A stretch of DNA of 64,000 bases from Spongiivirga sp046524175 (GCF_046524175.1 NZ_JBEFZF010000004.1:124001-188000), one strand, 5' to 3'. Counted from the first letter of the stretch, positions 34,593 through 43,875 are shown. Numbers and translations are program-made. The notes: generated by a model from the sequence alone, not told the origin.

Positions 34593-34608
34593 TATGACGA
34601 ATGTCATA
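34593..34608. promoter_or_regulatory. Crp/Fnr-type palindrome upstream of the nos operon
   Basis: TATGAC, four bases, GTCATA: two perfect 6-base arms with the 4-base spacer typical of Crp/Fnr sites. The centre is about 42 bases before the predicted start site, the class II activator position. The regulator is not encoded in the window as a classical Crp/Fnr protein. Confidence 0.55.
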
Positions 34609-34629
34609 TCTTTCTTCTAATACAGCATA

Positions 34630-34637
34630 TACTTTTG
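34630..34637 (+). promoter_or_regulatory. -7 element of the nos operon
   Basis: TACTTTTG matches TAnnTTTG and lies 26 bases before the cytochrome c ATG. No good -33 TTTG is seen, which fits an activator-dependent promoter. The rest of the gap after ribH (from 34389) shows no gene. Confidence 0.5.
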
Positions 34638-34663
34638 GTTGAAATCTTAAATCAGCCGAAGTC

Positions 34664-35170
34664 ATGAAATTCATATTTAGAAGTATTGTTCTCCTTTTTA
34701 CTCTGGTGATGTTTAGTTGTGGAGGAAAAGAAGAAAAAAAGAAAGAACAGATACAGATAAAGCGAAAAGCAGATGTTGAGGTCAAAGCCCAAGAAACTGC
34801 AACAAACGAAGTGCCAGCATCTCAACGAATTACATTGGATAATAAAGGAGTTGGTAAGATAAAATCGCTACCATTGGACCCGGAGATCAATCAGGAAATG
34901 GTCACCCGCGGAGCGGCTCTCTTCAAAACCAATTGTACTGCATGCCATAAACCTGATAAACGTTTTATTGGCCCATCTCCAAAGGGAATTATGAAAAGGC
35001 GCAGCCCAGAGTGGATCATGAATATGATTCTTGATCCTCAGTTAATGGTAGAACAAGATCGATGTGCAAAAGACTTATTGGTTGAATTTAACGGGGCAGC
35101 AATGGCCAACCAGAATATAACCGAAGAACAAGCGCGTGACATTCTGGAGTATTTCAGAACCTTAAACTAA
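34664..35170 (+). CDS. cytochrome c lipoprotein of the nos cluster
   Basis: 168 residues with a lipobox (VMFSC, cysteine 19) and a charged linker (about 22-70). The haem site CTACH is at 91-95 and the likely axial methionine is in GAAMANQNIT near residue 145. Small c-type cytochromes next to clade II nosZ are thought to pass electrons to the reductase. It is the first gene of the operon, seven bases before the fasciclin gene. I do not give a symbol because naming in these clusters is not uniform. Confidence 0.85.
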   Translation: MKFIFRSIVLLFTLVMFSCGGKEEKKKEQIQIKRKADVEVKAQETATNEVPASQRITLDNKGVGKIKSLPLDPEINQEMVTRGAALFKTNCTACHKPDKRFIGPSPKGIMKRRSPEWIMNMILDPQLMVEQDRCAKDLLVEFNGAAMANQNITEEQARDILEYFRTLN

Positions 35171-35176
35171 TAACAT

Positions 35177-35767
35177 ATGAAAACAAGACACCCTAATTGG
35201 CTCTTGAGCGTGCTCATCATGCTTTTATTGCTTTTTGTAATCGTTGGATGTAAGCAAGGAGCCAAGACAGAAAAACAAGAGACTCCCGCAGTAACGGAAT
35301 CAGCGGAGACTTCTAAACAAGGTCAAGCATTCATTGCAGATGACGAATCGACGCCCAATGTACTTCAAATAGCAATGGGTTCACCAGATCATACTACACT
35401 AGTAGCGGCAGTGCAAGCTGCTGATCTTGAAAATGAACTTGTAAATGCCGGCCCGTTGATGGTTTTTGCTCCCACAAATGCTGCATTTGATGCACTCCCG
35501 GAAGGAACGGTAGCCGACCTACTTAAACCAGAAAACAAAGATGCCCTAGCCAATATTTTAAAGCACCATGTAACACCCGGTAACTATAGCAAGGACTTCC
35601 TGAAAAAGTTTAAAAAACTAGGACAAGCTAATGATCAAAATACCACCATAGAGGTAAAAGGTGATGATGTTTATGTAGGTGGGGCAAAGATTGTTGCAAG
35701 CGTAAAAGCAGGCAACGGTATTGTACACGTGGTAGATAAAGTAATCCTACCGCCTAACGGAGAATGA
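35177..35767 (+). CDS. fasciclin-domain lipoprotein in the nos operon
   Basis: 196 residues. A lipoprotein signal (VIVGC, cysteine about 25) and an acidic linker lead to a single fasciclin (FAS1) domain (about 65-194) with TTLVAAVQAADL, LMVFAPTNAAFDALP and NGIVHVVDKVILPP. FAS1 domains are adhesive or ligand-binding folds with no known catalytic role. Its place between the cytochrome and nosZ suggests a role in assembling or holding the N2O reductase, which is inference only. Confidence 0.87.
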   Translation: MKTRHPNWLLSVLIMLLLLFVIVGCKQGAKTEKQETPAVTESAETSKQGQAFIADDESTPNVLQIAMGSPDHTTLVAAVQAADLENELVNAGPLMVFAPTNAAFDALPEGTVADLLKPENKDALANILKHHVTPGNYSKDFLKKFKKLGQANDQNTTIEVKGDDVYVGGAKIVASVKAGNGIVHVVDKVILPPNGE

Positions 35768-35806
35768 AAAGTATAGAAACAAATTAGTAATCATAAATAC
35801 AAACCA

Positions 35807-37771
35807 ATGAAAAAATATAGTTATCATATTATGTCACTATTGGGCTTATTACTGGTATTTGCAGGATGTGGCAACCAGCAAGGCCCATCTTCTTCAAATG
35901 GTGCGTTAGACTCTAGTGCGGCAGAAAAGGTATATGTTGCTCCTGGTCAACAGGATGAGTTTTACGCGTTTCTTTCTGGAGGATACAGTGGCAATCTAAC
36001 CGTTTACGGCCTGCCCTCCGGGCGTATGTTTAAAGAAATTCCTGTTTTCTCTCAATTTCCTACCTCTGGTTATGGGTATTCAGAAGAAACTAAGCCAATG
36101 CTAAATACTTCACATGGTTTCGTACCATGGGATGATCTGCATCACCCGGACATTTCTCAGACTAATGGTGAATTAGATGGTCGTTGGATTTTTGTTAACG
36201 GAAACAACACTCCAAGAATTGCAAGAGTAAGTTTAAGCACATTTGAAACGGAAGAGATCATTGAAATCCCTAATAGCGCAGGTAATCATAGCTCTTCATT
36301 CATCACTGAAAATACAGAGTATGTGGTAGCTGGAACACGATTTTCGGTTCCTGTACCACAAAGAGATATGCCAATTGCAGAGTATAAAAGCAATTTCAAA
36401 GGCGCTTTAAGTTTTATCAAGGTGGAGCCGGAGCATGGTCACATGGATATTAAATTTCAAGTTTTAATGCCCGGGTTTAACTATGACCTTTCACACCCTG
36501 GAAGAGGCGATTCGCACGGATGGTTTTTCTTTAGTACTTATAACTCAGAGGAAGCCAGTACTTTGTTGGAAGTGAATGCTTCTCAAAATGACAAAGATTT
36601 TATTGCTGCTATTAATTGGAAAAAGGTAGAAGAGTATGTAAACAATGGTGGTGGCACCAAAATGCCAGCTAATTATGCGCATAACGTATACGATGAAAGT
36701 ACGCATACAGGTACTAGTACCATGAAAAAAGAGGTGGTTACAGTAGATCCTACTAAAGTTCCAGATGCCGTGTTCTTTTTACCAACACCAAAGTCACCTC
36801 ACGGTTGTGATGTAGATCCTTCCGGTCAATATATCATTGGAGCCGGAAAACTGTCGGCCGATCTCACCGTACATTCATTTGATAAAATGTTAGCTGCTAT
36901 TGAAGGCAAAAAGTTTGATGGGGAGGCTTATGGTATTCCGATTCTAAAATTTGAAGACGTACTGGCAGGAACGGTCAAAAGTGGCGGTTTAGGGCCATTG
37001 CATACCGAGTTTGATAGTGACGGTAATGCGTACACCACATTTTTTATCTCATCAGAAGTGGTAAAATGGAAATTAGGAACGTGGGAGGTAATCGATAGAC
37101 AACCTACTTTTTATTCTGTGGGTCACTTAATGATACCGGGTGGTAATTCAAGAAAACCATTTGGCAAATATGTAGTTGCCATGAACAAAATTACCAAGGA
37201 TCGATACTTACCCACAGGTCCTGAAATGGAACATTCAGCACAGATATATGATATCTCCGGTGAGAAAATGGAATTGATCTATGACTTTCCAACCCATGGT
37301 GAGCCTCACTACGCGGCAGGTTGCCCAGCTGAGCTATTAGCTCCGAAGTCCAAAAAGATCTATCGCTTAGACGAGAATAAGCACCCATATGCGGTAACAA
37401 GTCCTGATCAGGCTAAAGTGGTGAGAGAAGGGAAGAATGTTCATATTTATATGTCGACTATACGTAGTCACTTCACTCCTGATAATATTGAAGGAATTAA
37501 AGTAGGTGATAAAGTATATTTCCATATTACCAACCATGAGCAAGACTTTGACGTACCGCACGGATTTTCAATGATTGGTCAAAATACATCCGAAATTCTT
37601 ATCATGCCGGGGCAGACTAAAACGTCTATTTGGGAACCTAAACAAGTAGGAGTATGGCCATTTTACTGTACAGACTTCTGCTCAGCTTTACACCAAGAAA
37701 TGCAAGGGTATGTACGTGTATCACCTGCAGATTCAAGTATTGAATTAAGTTGGTCACTCGGTGGGGATTAA
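35807..37771 (+). CDS. nosZ: nitrous-oxide reductase NosZ, clade II
   Basis: 654 residues. The signal peptide is of the Sec type with a lipobox-like end (VFAGC), lacking a twin-arginine motif, which marks clade II (atypical) NosZ. The propeller domain that binds CuZ contains DDLHHPD and further histidine blocks (NHSSSF, PHGCDVDPSG, GPLHTEF). The C-terminal cupredoxin domain holds CuA: C621, C625, H629 and M632 in CTDFCSALHQEM, with an earlier histidine in DVPHGFSM. It reduces N2O to N2 in the periplasm using electrons from cytochrome c. All ligands expected for both copper centres appear present. Confidence 0.96.
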   Translation: MKKYSYHIMSLLGLLLVFAGCGNQQGPSSSNGALDSSAAEKVYVAPGQQDEFYAFLSGGYSGNLTVYGLPSGRMFKEIPVFSQFPTSGYGYSEETKPMLNTSHGFVPWDDLHHPDISQTNGELDGRWIFVNGNNTPRIARVSLSTFETEEIIEIPNSAGNHSSSFITENTEYVVAGTRFSVPVPQRDMPIAEYKSNFKGALSFIKVEPEHGHMDIKFQVLMPGFNYDLSHPGRGDSHGWFFFSTYNSEEASTLLEVNASQNDKDFIAAINWKKVEEYVNNGGGTKMPANYAHNVYDESTHTGTSTMKKEVVTVDPTKVPDAVFFLPTPKSPHGCDVDPSGQYIIGAGKLSADLTVHSFDKMLAAIEGKKFDGEAYGIPILKFEDVLAGTVKSGGLGPLHTEFDSDGNAYTTFFISSEVVKWKLGTWEVIDRQPTFYSVGHLMIPGGNSRKPFGKYVVAMNKITKDRYLPTGPEMEHSAQIYDISGEKMELIYDFPTHGEPHYAAGCPAELLAPKSKKIYRLDENKHPYAVTSPDQAKVVREGKNVHIYMSTIRSHFTPDNIEGIKVGDKVYFHITNHEQDFDVPHGFSMIGQNTSEILIMPGQTKTSIWEPKQVGVWPFYCTDFCSALHQEMQGYVRVSPADSSIELSWSLGGD

Positions 37772-37799
37772 GTATTACTTAGTATACGCCTATAAGCTA

Positions 37800-37826
37800 A
37801 AATGGGCAGTGGAAAGCTGCCCATTT
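37800..37826 (+). terminator. intra-operon hairpin after nosZ
   Basis: Arms AAATGGGCAG and CTGCCCATTT with a 7-base loop, 28 bases after the nosZ stop. The following T run is short and interrupted. It may act as a partial terminator or protect the nosZ part of the mRNA. Confidence 0.6.
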
Positions 37827-37865
37827 CTTTCGCCATTTCCATCTGTATTCACTTTATCTAAGACT

Positions 37866-38483
37866 ATGAAAAAAGCAAGTATTTTAATGATAGTTGGTTC
37901 CCTCTTGTTATTGGGCTTATTTAAATTTCCGCTTTGGAATATTATGCTCGGTGCACCGCAATATCCGGAACCTTTAGGGATGAATATTTTTATTAATGGT
38001 ATCGAAGGTCAAAACGAATTCGATATTCAAAATATTGATGGGTTAAACCACTATATCGGTATGAAAACCTTACCGAAGCCTGAAGATATGTGGGAGTTTA
38101 GGGTTTTTCCAATGGTAGTTGGCGGTATGGCTTTGCTAGGTGTTTTGTTCGGTTTTTTAGTCCTAACAAAGAAGATAGGATATCAATGGTTTTTAGTGTG
38201 GTTCATTTTGATGACTATTTTGGGTACGTTGGGAATGTATGATTTTAATGCTTGGATGATTGATTATGGGACCAATCTGGACCCGAATGCCATTATGAAA
38301 CTTCAGAACCCTGATGGTACCCCAATGAGCTACAAACCTCCTTTACTCGGGCACAAAAAACTCCTAAATTTTGATGCATTTTCTTATCCTAGATTAGGAG
38401 GTTACTTAATGTTCGTAGGGATGTTACTCACGCTGCTGGCTTATATTATTGGAAGAAGGAATTTCAAATTAGAAAGGGTATGA
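37866..38483 (+). CDS. membrane protein of clade II nos clusters
   Basis: 205 residues from the ATG at 37866 (MKKASILMIVGSLLLLG); earlier codons would run back through the hairpin. Four membrane segments (about 5-25, 83-103, 110-130 and 180-198) flank a periplasmic loop with YPEPLGMNIFINGIEGQNE and a second loop with GHKKLLNFDAFSYP. It occupies the position of nosB in some clade II clusters, but I cannot confirm homology. A role in copper or electron supply is a guess. It overlaps nosL by four bases. Confidence 0.75.
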   Translation: MKKASILMIVGSLLLLGLFKFPLWNIMLGAPQYPEPLGMNIFINGIEGQNEFDIQNIDGLNHYIGMKTLPKPEDMWEFRVFPMVVGGMALLGVLFGFLVLTKKIGYQWFLVWFILMTILGTLGMYDFNAWMIDYGTNLDPNAIMKLQNPDGTPMSYKPPLLGHKKLLNFDAFSYPRLGGYLMFVGMLLTLLAYIIGRRNFKLERV

Positions 38484-38926
38484 AAAAGTATTTAAAAACC
38501 AATTTGTTTATAGCGGTCTTCATTTTAAGTACAATACTATCCTGCAGTACTGGGCCCAAACCTATTAAATACGGAGCTGACAGTTGTCATTATTGTAAAA
38601 TGACAATTGTAGATAAAATTCACGCAGCTGAGCTGGTCACCAAAAAAGGAAAGGTATATAAGTTTGATGCGGCAGAGTGTATGGTCAATCATATTAAGGA
38701 AATTGATAAAAACACTATCGATAAATTACTGACTAATCATCATGATACCCCTGAAGAATTAATTCCAATTAGTACCGCCACCTTTTTAATTAGTGAACAG
38801 CTACCAAGTCCTATGGGAGCTTATTTGACCGCTTTTGATGATAGGCCAAGTGCTGAAGAAGTATGGAAAAATATTGGCGGCACGCTATACACCTGGGAAG
38901 AACTTCAAAATCACCTAAACAATTGA
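38480..38926 (+). CDS. nosL: copper chaperone lipoprotein NosL
   Basis: 148 residues with a lipobox (TILSC, cysteine 21). The copper site is SCHYCKM (C36, C39, M41), followed by KVYKFDAAECMVNHI, both diagnostic of NosL. It delivers Cu(I) for assembly of the CuZ centre with NosDFY. The start overlaps the preceding membrane protein gene. The gap of about 100 bases to nosD is AT-rich and shows no gene. Confidence 0.92.
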   Translation: MKKYLKTNLFIAVFILSTILSCSTGPKPIKYGADSCHYCKMTIVDKIHAAELVTKKGKVYKFDAAECMVNHIKEIDKNTIDKLLTNHHDTPEELIPISTATFLISEQLPSPMGAYLTAFDDRPSAEEVWKNIGGTLYTWEELQNHLNN

Positions 38927-39032
38927 AAAACTTTCAGTTAAGAAATGCTATTATGAAACAAAGCATAGTTTTTATAAACGAAAAATTTACAATAAACACC
39001 TGCCTTAAATACACCATATTGTAGTAAATGTG

Positions 39033-40274
39033 ATGACCTCGAAATTGAAGCATATTATCTTTTTTGTATGTATACTGTATTGGTTTATAGGAGAATCTAA
39101 AACCATAGACGTTTGCGCCGCATGCGATATAAAGTCCGTTAAGGATGCTATTTCGAAAGCTCAGGATACAGATACTATTCTAATAAAAAAAGGAATTTAT
39201 AAAGAATATAATATACTAGTTGATAAACCTTTAACAATTATTGGTAATGAGTACCCTATTATTGATGGTGAAGATAAAGGTGAGATTATTAGAGTGGTTG
39301 CAGATAATGTAACTATTGACGGACTTTTTATCATAAACGTAGGCACCAGCTATACCAGTGATCATGCTGCCATAAGAGTGGTGCGTTGCGAGAATTTTGT
39401 TATTACGAATGTTGTTTTAGAAAAACTCTTTTTCGGTATCTACATTGAAAAATCAAATCATGGTAAAATCTACCATAACAAAATTATAGGCGATGCTAAA
39501 GACGAATATAATTCTGGTAATGGTATTCAGCTATGGTATTCAAAGCATGTGGAGGTAGACAGAAACATTGTACAAGGAGTACGTGATGGTATTTATTTAG
39601 AGTTTTCAGATAACATTGTGATTAACAATAATAGTAGTTCTAACAATTTACGTTATGGACTACATTTTATGTTTTCTAATGATGATGTATATACCAATAA
39701 TACTTTCGAAAACAATGGGGCAGGTGTTGCCGTTATGTTTTCTAAAAGGATAAAAATGATCAATAACATTTTTAGAAAAAATTGGGGAACAACTGCTTAC
39801 GGAGTGCTTCTAAAAGAGATTAATGATGCCGAAATTATCGGTAATACCTTTGAGGAAAATACCATTGCAATAAATACCGAAGGATCAAACCGAATTAATT
39901 ATCAAAAAAACAGTTTTATTAAGAATGGCTGGGCAGTGAAGGTATTAGGAGCCTGTTACGCCAATAAATTTGAAAGTAACAACTTCCTGTATAATTCGTT
40001 CGATGTATCCTACAACAGCAAGCTAAATGACAACATTTTTGACGGCAATTATTGGAGTAATTATACGGGCTATGATCTAGATAAAAATGGCATTGGAGAT
40101 GTTCCGTATAGGCCTGTAAAACTCTTTTCATATGTGGTAAATAGAACACCGGAGACAATTATTTTACTACGTAGCCTGTTTATGGATATTATTGATTTTT
40201 CTGAAAAAGTATCTCCGGTATTTACTCCTGATAATCTAGTTGACGCGAATCCTTTGATGAAGAAAATAATATGA
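39033..40274 (+). CDS. nosD: copper-centre assembly protein NosD
   Basis: 413 residues from the ATG at 39033; a GTG directly before it is an alternative. A signal peptide (about 1-22) leads to a right-handed parallel beta-helix with many N-rich turns (INNNSSSNNLRYGLHFMFSN, NNTFENNGAGV), typical of NosD. The end GNYWSNYTGYDLDKNGIGDVPY is a family hallmark. NosD works in the periplasm with the NosFY transporter to complete the CuZ site. It overlaps nosF by four bases. Confidence 0.92.
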   Translation: MTSKLKHIIFFVCILYWFIGESKTIDVCAACDIKSVKDAISKAQDTDTILIKKGIYKEYNILVDKPLTIIGNEYPIIDGEDKGEIIRVVADNVTIDGLFIINVGTSYTSDHAAIRVVRCENFVITNVVLEKLFFGIYIEKSNHGKIYHNKIIGDAKDEYNSGNGIQLWYSKHVEVDRNIVQGVRDGIYLEFSDNIVINNNSSSNNLRYGLHFMFSNDDVYTNNTFENNGAGVAVMFSKRIKMINNIFRKNWGTTAYGVLLKEINDAEIIGNTFEENTIAINTEGSNRINYQKNSFIKNGWAVKVLGACYANKFESNNFLYNSFDVSYNSKLNDNIFDGNYWSNYTGYDLDKNGIGDVPYRPVKLFSYVVNRTPETIILLRSLFMDIIDFSEKVSPVFTPDNLVDANPLMKKII

Positions 40275-40978
40275 TTAAAATTGAAGGCCTACATAAAAAG
40301 TATGGGAAAAATCAAGTGCTTCAAGGTGTCGATCTTGAAATTGATAAGCCAGGTATTATTGCAGTTTTAGGTCCCAACGGCTCGGGAAAAACGACTCTAA
40401 TTAAAAGTATATTGGGTATGGTAATTCCTGATAAAGGAAGCATATCAATTCAAGAAAGTCTTATCAAGAAAAAATGGAAGTACAGAGAAAGAATTCAATA
40501 CTTACCTCAAATTGCGAACTTTCCTGCTAATCTTAAAGTACGTGAACTCATAAAAATGATTAAAGATTTAAGGCAACAGGAGAGTGATGATAAAGATTTG
40601 ATCTCACTTTTCGGGTTAAAACCTTTTTTAGATAAAAAATTGACATCACTTTCCGGCGGAACCAAGCAAAAAGTGAATATTGTTTTGGCATTTATGTTTA
40701 ACGCGCCTTTAGTAATTCTAGATGAACCGACAAGCGGTTTAGATCCTGTTTCATTGATAAGTTTAAAACAACTAATTAGTCGCGAACGTGAAAAAAGAAA
40801 AACCATATTAATAACCTCCCACATTATGCAGTTTGTCGAGGAGGTGGCTGATAACATTATTTACCTTCTGGAGGGAAACATCCATTTTAATGGTACCATT
40901 GACGAATTAAAAAGTATCACAAACCAAGCAAGTGTTGAACATGCTGTTGCAGCGATAACGAAGGAAACACATGTTTAA
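40271..40978 (+). CDS. nosF: ABC ATPase NosF
   Basis: 235 residues. Walker A is GPNGSGKTT, the signature is LSGGTKQKVN and Walker B is LVILDEPTSGLDP. The switch histidine is in ITSHIMQ. It pairs with NosY and supports NosD in CuZ maturation. Four-base overlap with nosD and eight-base overlap with nosY indicate one coupled unit. Confidence 0.93.
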   Translation: MIKIEGLHKKYGKNQVLQGVDLEIDKPGIIAVLGPNGSGKTTLIKSILGMVIPDKGSISIQESLIKKKWKYRERIQYLPQIANFPANLKVRELIKMIKDLRQQESDDKDLISLFGLKPFLDKKLTSLSGGTKQKVNIVLAFMFNAPLVILDEPTSGLDPVSLISLKQLISREREKRKTILITSHIMQFVEEVADNIIYLLEGNIHFNGTIDELKSITNQASVEHAVAAITKETHV

Positions 40979-41753
40979 AATTCTCAAATACAGTTTTTTT
41001 GATTTAATGCGAAGTCGATGGAGTTACGTGTACTTTTTGTTCTATCTAATTTTGGGTTTTGTGCTGCTATTTCTGAACAATGATGTTTCAAAAGCTGTAA
41101 TCACCTTAATGAATGTTATTATCATTTTAGTGCCATTGATTAGTACCATTTTTGGTGTCATGTACTACTATAACAGCAAAGAATTTACCGAGCTTTTGCT
41201 GGCGCAACCAATAAAGCGTTCATCGATTTTTATGGGACAGTTTTTAGGAGTTTCAGGTTCGTTATTATTAAGTTTAGTACTCGGATTAGGAATTCCTTTT
41301 ATATCATACGGCCTTTTTAAAAGTAGTGCAATCTTCGATTTTTCTTTACTGCTGGCAGTTGGGTCATTTTTGACAATAATCTTTACCGTTTTATCATTTA
41401 ACATTGCCATTTCAAATGAGAATAAAATCAAGGGGTTTGGTTATGCGGTGCTATTATGGCTATTTATGGCTGTTATTTATGATGGCCTTTTTTTAATGTC
41501 ATTAATTGTTTTTGAAGAATACCCACTAGATACATTTTCCATCGCCGCAACCATGTTCAATCCTATTGATCTATCTCGTACATTGATCTTGTTAAAACTT
41601 GATATTTCAGCCTTATTAGGATATACAGGAGCTGTTTTTAAAAGTTTTTTCGGGACAAACCTAGGGCTGATAATTTCTCTTTTGATATTAACCTTGTGGG
41701 TAGTATTGCCAATTTGGAGGCTAGTAATTAAAGCTCTAAAAAAGGATTTCTAA
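40971..41753 (+). CDS. nosY: ABC permease NosY
   Basis: 260 residues with six hydrophobic segments and the block FTELLLAQPIKRSSIFMGQFLG, which marks the NosY/ABC-2 permease family. It forms the membrane part of the NosFY transporter. It ends the nos operon; the convergent cyclase gene ends 38 bases further on, and I see no clear terminator in that gap. Confidence 0.9.
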   Translation: MFKILKYSFFDLMRSRWSYVYFLFYLILGFVLLFLNNDVSKAVITLMNVIIILVPLISTIFGVMYYYNSKEFTELLLAQPIKRSSIFMGQFLGVSGSLLLSLVLGLGIPFISYGLFKSSAIFDFSLLLAVGSFLTIIFTVLSFNIAISNENKIKGFGYAVLLWLFMAVIYDGLFLMSLIVFEEYPLDTFSIAATMFNPIDLSRTLILLKLDISALLGYTGAVFKSFFGTNLGLIISLLILTLWVVLPIWRLVIKALKKDF

Positions 41754-41790
41754 ATGTTTTACGAATCTATACCTAGTTTAGTTGTTAAGC

Positions 41791-43833
41791 CTATTCCTGT
41801 AAATGATTCTGTATCCTATGTTGTGCTAAAAGTTTTGTATAAAAAGAGGTCTTTTTGAAATCATCAAAATAATAAATCCTTTTATTATTGAATAGTTTAC
41901 TCTTATTTCTAGCTGTATCTAAATAATAAAAAATACTGTCATTAATATCAAGTCCTGCAAAAACTACTGCGACCCGGTGATTTTTCATTCGTGTAATATC
42001 TAAATCTTTAATACTATCGATAATGCGGTATGCATTTGAAGTATCTTTTAATCGTCCATAGCTATATCCTAAGAACCGATAATAAGCCCAATCTTTTGAA
42101 GAAAGATATTTTAATGGTTCAATCGCTTTCTTAAAATCTGGTTTCGCCATATATAAGCGCATATAAAGTCGGTTAATAACAAAAGGATCACTTTCTTTGT
42201 TATTAGTCTTTATCTCTTCAATTAAAGCTTCAGCTTCATCAAATCTATTATTGCTAGTAAGAGCAGTGAAATAACTTGATGCTGTAGCAAAAGAAAGAGG
42301 GTCGAGGCTATAGGCGATTTTTGTCTGTTCTAGTTGTTTTTCATAATCCTCAGTATAGTAAAAGAAGGTCGCGAATTGATGTCTGGCTGTAACGTCATTT
42401 GGTGATAATTCTATAGCTTTTTCAAAAGCAGCTTTTGCTTTTTTAAATTGCTTAGTGTGATTATATAGTAATCCCTTGACTGTATATACTCTTGATATCG
42501 AGCTATTTATTTTTTCTGCACGTTCTAAATATTGCTCTGCTGTTTTAGCGGCAGTGTTTGGGTTGGCATTTCCATAGTATGTTTGTAAAAAGATAGAGTT
42601 TGCTATTTCTGCATAGGCTTCAGCATAATTAGGATCTAAAGCAATCACTTCTTTGTAAAGCTTTATACTTGCTTCAATACTCTCATTATTTCGTTTGTCT
42701 GCTTCTCTTTTTCCTTTTAAGAATAGTTTGTAGGCTGCTATATTCCTAGTAGGTATTCGCGCGATTTCTTTTTGTTTGTCTGAAGTTAAGTTTAAATCGA
42801 GGGCCTTCACGATTTCTTCAGAAACCTCTGATTGAATAGTAAAAATATTGGTAAGAGTCAGGTCATATTTTTCTGCCCAGATGTGTTTGTCGTTCTTTGT
42901 ATCAATTAGCTGTGCTGTAATTCGAACCTGATCACCGTTTTTCTGAATACTCCCTTCAAGAATAAATGTGACATCCAGTTCTTTGGCGATGTCCCGGATA
43001 TTTTTTTTAGTGTTTTTGTACTGTGTTACCGACGTACGCGAAATAACATGTAGGTCCTTTAATTTTGAAAGCTGACTTAATATATCTTCTGTAACCCCAT
43101 CACTCAAAATATCTGACTCGCTATCCTTACTAAAATTGGTAAAGGGTAAAACAGCAATAGACTTATCAGTAAAGGTAATCTTTGCCGTAAATAGCTCTGC
43201 ATTGTGGGCGACTAGTATTAGGGAAATCAATATTAGGGCAGCGATCGCAATTTTCTTTAATGAAAAAGTTGATTTTTTAGGTTGTATTGTTTGCTTTAGT
43301 TTTCCTCTTACTTGTTCCGGTTTTGGAATTTTTAAACCTTCTCCGGCTATCGCGAAAATAGGAACGGTATCTTCTACATTCTTAAGCTCATAAGCATCTA
43401 GAAACTCGGTTTTAATGTGCCTATGGCTTCGAAGTTGATCATTTACTTTATCAGAAATTAAAATACTACCAGAAATGGCACATGATTCAATACGTGAAGC
43501 GACATTAACAGCATCACCAATGATATCATCCTTACTATACACAATATCGCCAACATGAATACCGATTCTTACAGGAATTGTGGGGTCACTTATAAAAGCC
43601 TTTTGTAGCTGAATGGCACATTCAACGGCTTCTACTGAGCTTTTAAAAATACTTAATGTTCCATCTCCGAAATATTGAATAATCTTGCCGTTATATTTTT
43701 CAGTATTACTGTTAAATATATCACGATGCTTATTTCTTACAGCAATAGCTTCTAATTCATCCTGTTGCATGATAGAAGTGTATCCTTCGATGTCGGTAAA
43801 CATGATAGCAGCTAATTGTCTGTGTTGAGACAT
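41791..43833 (-). CDS. class III nucleotide cyclase with membrane helix and TPRs
   Basis: 680 residues from the ATG at 43833 (MSQHRQLAAIMFTDIEGYTS); longer starts lack the family N-terminus. The cyclase domain (1-170) has both metal aspartates (D14, D57) and the transition-state pair N110 and R114 in GDAVNVASR. The usual adenine-selecting lysine is Q53 (IIQYFGD), so the product, cAMP or another cyclic nucleotide, is uncertain. One membrane helix (about 198-218) separates it from a periplasm-facing or second-face region: a domain of the kind found after such cyclases (SIAVLPFTNFS, about 230-345) and TPRs (about 380-600). It is divergent from a cNMP-binding activator gene. Confidence 0.85.
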   Translation of the reverse strand: MSQHRQLAAIMFTDIEGYTSIMQQDELEAIAVRNKHRDIFNSNTEKYNGKIIQYFGDGTLSIFKSSVEAVECAIQLQKAFISDPTIPVRIGIHVGDIVYSKDDIIGDAVNVASRIESCAISGSILISDKVNDQLRSHRHIKTEFLDAYELKNVEDTVPIFAIAGEGLKIPKPEQVRGKLKQTIQPKKSTFSLKKIAIAALILISLILVAHNAELFTAKITFTDKSIAVLPFTNFSKDSESDILSDGVTEDILSQLSKLKDLHVISRTSVTQYKNTKKNIRDIAKELDVTFILEGSIQKNGDQVRITAQLIDTKNDKHIWAEKYDLTLTNIFTIQSEVSEEIVKALDLNLTSDKQKEIARIPTRNIAAYKLFLKGKREADKRNNESIEASIKLYKEVIALDPNYAEAYAEIANSIFLQTYYGNANPNTAAKTAEQYLERAEKINSSISRVYTVKGLLYNHTKQFKKAKAAFEKAIELSPNDVTARHQFATFFYYTEDYEKQLEQTKIAYSLDPLSFATASSYFTALTSNNRFDEAEALIEEIKTNNKESDPFVINRLYMRLYMAKPDFKKAIEPLKYLSSKDWAYYRFLGYSYGRLKDTSNAYRIIDSIKDLDITRMKNHRVAVVFAGLDINDSIFYYLDTARNKSKLFNNKRIYYFDDFKKTSFYTKLLAQHRIQNHLQE

Positions 43834-43875
43834 TAAGAAAATTCTTAGGTTGGTTACCCTAAATTTAAGTAAATA

